From assembly GCA_026387165.1 (NCBI GenBank), contig JAPLMG010000099.1:1-33644 (forward strand): a stretch of 33,644 nucleotides of DNA, given 5' to 3'. Position numbers and translations under genes: made by a program. The notes under the pieces are model-generated. The model was not told where the DNA came from. It searched no databases and worked only from the letters and a program-made list of their open reading frames with translations. The stretch comes from Candidatus Omnitrophota bacterium (GTDB lineage: Bacteria; Omnitrophota; Gorgyraeia; 2-01-FULL-45-10). Positions 33,084 through 33,644 of this stretch are shown here, piece by piece (within the stretch, counting starts at the first letter, position 1; the number at the start of each line of letters is the position of its first letter).

Positions 33084-33644
33084 TTACGCCGCCGCTAACG
33101 CGGTTCTCCTGGCGTAGTAGTTCCTGTTTAATTCTCCGTAGTCCTTAGGCTCCGCCTTAGGTATCAGCATGATAAACCTTAACGCTTTGTCATAAGAATC
33201 TAATTTTACCATCGGTATATTCGGCGGATCTTTTCCGGCGGCTATATCCAATGCCACGGATAACATCTCGAGTATCTTTACATCGAGATGTATTGACGGG
33301 TCTTTATTATCCTTAATGAAGGCTTCCAGTTCAGCGGGGTCTATTGCCGCGATAAAAGCCTTCGCTTCCGTAGGCGTGCTCCTTAACGAGTCGAAGCTTG
33401 ACGATGCAACGGTTCCTTTGGACGCCAGGATGACTACATTCGAGAGCTTCGTATTGGCCTTATCGGCTTCCTTCAATACGGAAGCCGCTATCTCTTTTGA
33501 GTTGGATCTTACAAATACCACGTTATCAAGGCCCATCGAGCGGAGGATATCCGGGATAGATTCGATCTGCTGTATGACCGGGTTCATCGCCTGATGCTGG
33601 AGGCTGCCTGTTTCGTTGTAGCCCGGTATCCAGTCTGTCTCGAG
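33084..33644 (-). CDS. C-terminal end of an upstream, probably giant, protein (5' end outside window)
   Basis: The frame is open from the right edge to a TAA at 33086-33084, giving 186 visible residues. The ATG at 33587 has no Shine-Dalgarno sequence, and the 19 codons before it are open, so I treat this as the end of a longer gene and not as a small gene. I recognise no enzyme. The last ~110 residues follow the plan of the other tails in this window: hydrophobic strands (NVVFV, NVVILAS), a helical stretch around SVALDIAAG, then FIMLIPKAEP, acidic/polar residues and an Ala-rich end (RRTALAAA). The same Pro-Lys-Ala-x-Pro step and Ala/Leu-rich end close the giant protein immediately downstream. 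The gap to that gene is about 80 bases and is filled by an inverted repeat, so the two genes may be cotranscribed. Confidence 0.75.
   Translation of the reverse strand, partial: LETDWIPGYNETGSLQHQAMNPVIQQIESIPDILRSMGLDNVVFVRSNSKEIAASVLKEADKANTKLSNVVILASKGTVASSSFDSLRSTPTEAKAFIAAIDPAELEAFIKDNKDPSIHLDVKILEMLSVALDIAAGKDPPNIPMVKLDSYDKALRFIMLIPKAEPKDYGELNRNYYARRTALAAA

Overview
The window is almost entirely coding and everything is read from the minus strand. It holds a chain of very long multidomain genes: the tail of one gene at the right edge, a 4,965-residue giant, a composite gene of about 2,570 codons split in three by a stop and a frameshift, a 2,175-residue gene and a 1,172-residue gene. 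Base composition is moderate GC. No rRNA, tRNA, CRISPR array, transposase or phage gene was seen. Giant open reading frames, Sec signal peptides on fused metabolic enzymes and short MAG-type repeats suggest an uncultivated bacterium of the Omnitrophota (OP3) type. That placement is inference from gene style, not from a marker gene.

Layout in the direction of transcription (right to left). 33644-33084 is the C-terminal end of an upstream gene. 33075-33015 is an inverted repeat. 33003-18106 is the giant protein: signal peptide, ChaN/TraB-like domain, RmlD-like reductase, kinase-like fold, HD domain, possible phosphodiester-glycosidase fold, uridine-kinase-like P-loop domain, HExxH domain, arginase-like domain, UDP-sugar pyrophosphorylase-like domain, dehydroquinate-synthase-like cyclase, HAD, histidine phosphatase, PanB, cupin-like region and tail. 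18061-17964 holds a clear promoter and leader. 17963-10249 is a second signal-peptide gene with a paralogous ChaN/TraB-like domain, then a YvcK/CofD-like domain, then a phosphoglucose-isomerase-like domain. It is interrupted by an in-frame TAG at 16430-16428 and a -1 frameshift at an A5 tract at 12942-12938. 10220-3693 carries a uridine-kinase-like domain, kinase-like folds and a 6-phosphofructokinase domain. 3666-148 carries a ROK sugar-kinase domain. The left 147 bases hold a promoter for the next minus-strand gene, framed by CCGACGG-type palindromes.

Three signals tie the chain together. First, each gene whose 5' end is visible begins with a Sec signal peptide ending in an AxA-type site, although most recognisable domains are normally cytosolic. 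Second, all five intact C-termini end in a related tail: hydrophobic strand, then P-[KR]-A-x-P or a variant, acidic residues, then an Ala/Leu-rich end, followed by TAA. Third, a nine-residue element, (S/D)-G-E-K-x-Y-P-A-(G/x), recurs ten times, at recognisable or apparent domain boundaries in the giant protein and the composite gene. Together these look like a modular exported multi-enzyme system. Glucokinase-like, phosphoglucose-isomerase-like and phosphofructokinase domains (upper glycolysis) are spread over the three genes of the second unit. Several glycine-rich nucleotide-binding loops are altered, so some modules may bind rather than catalyse.
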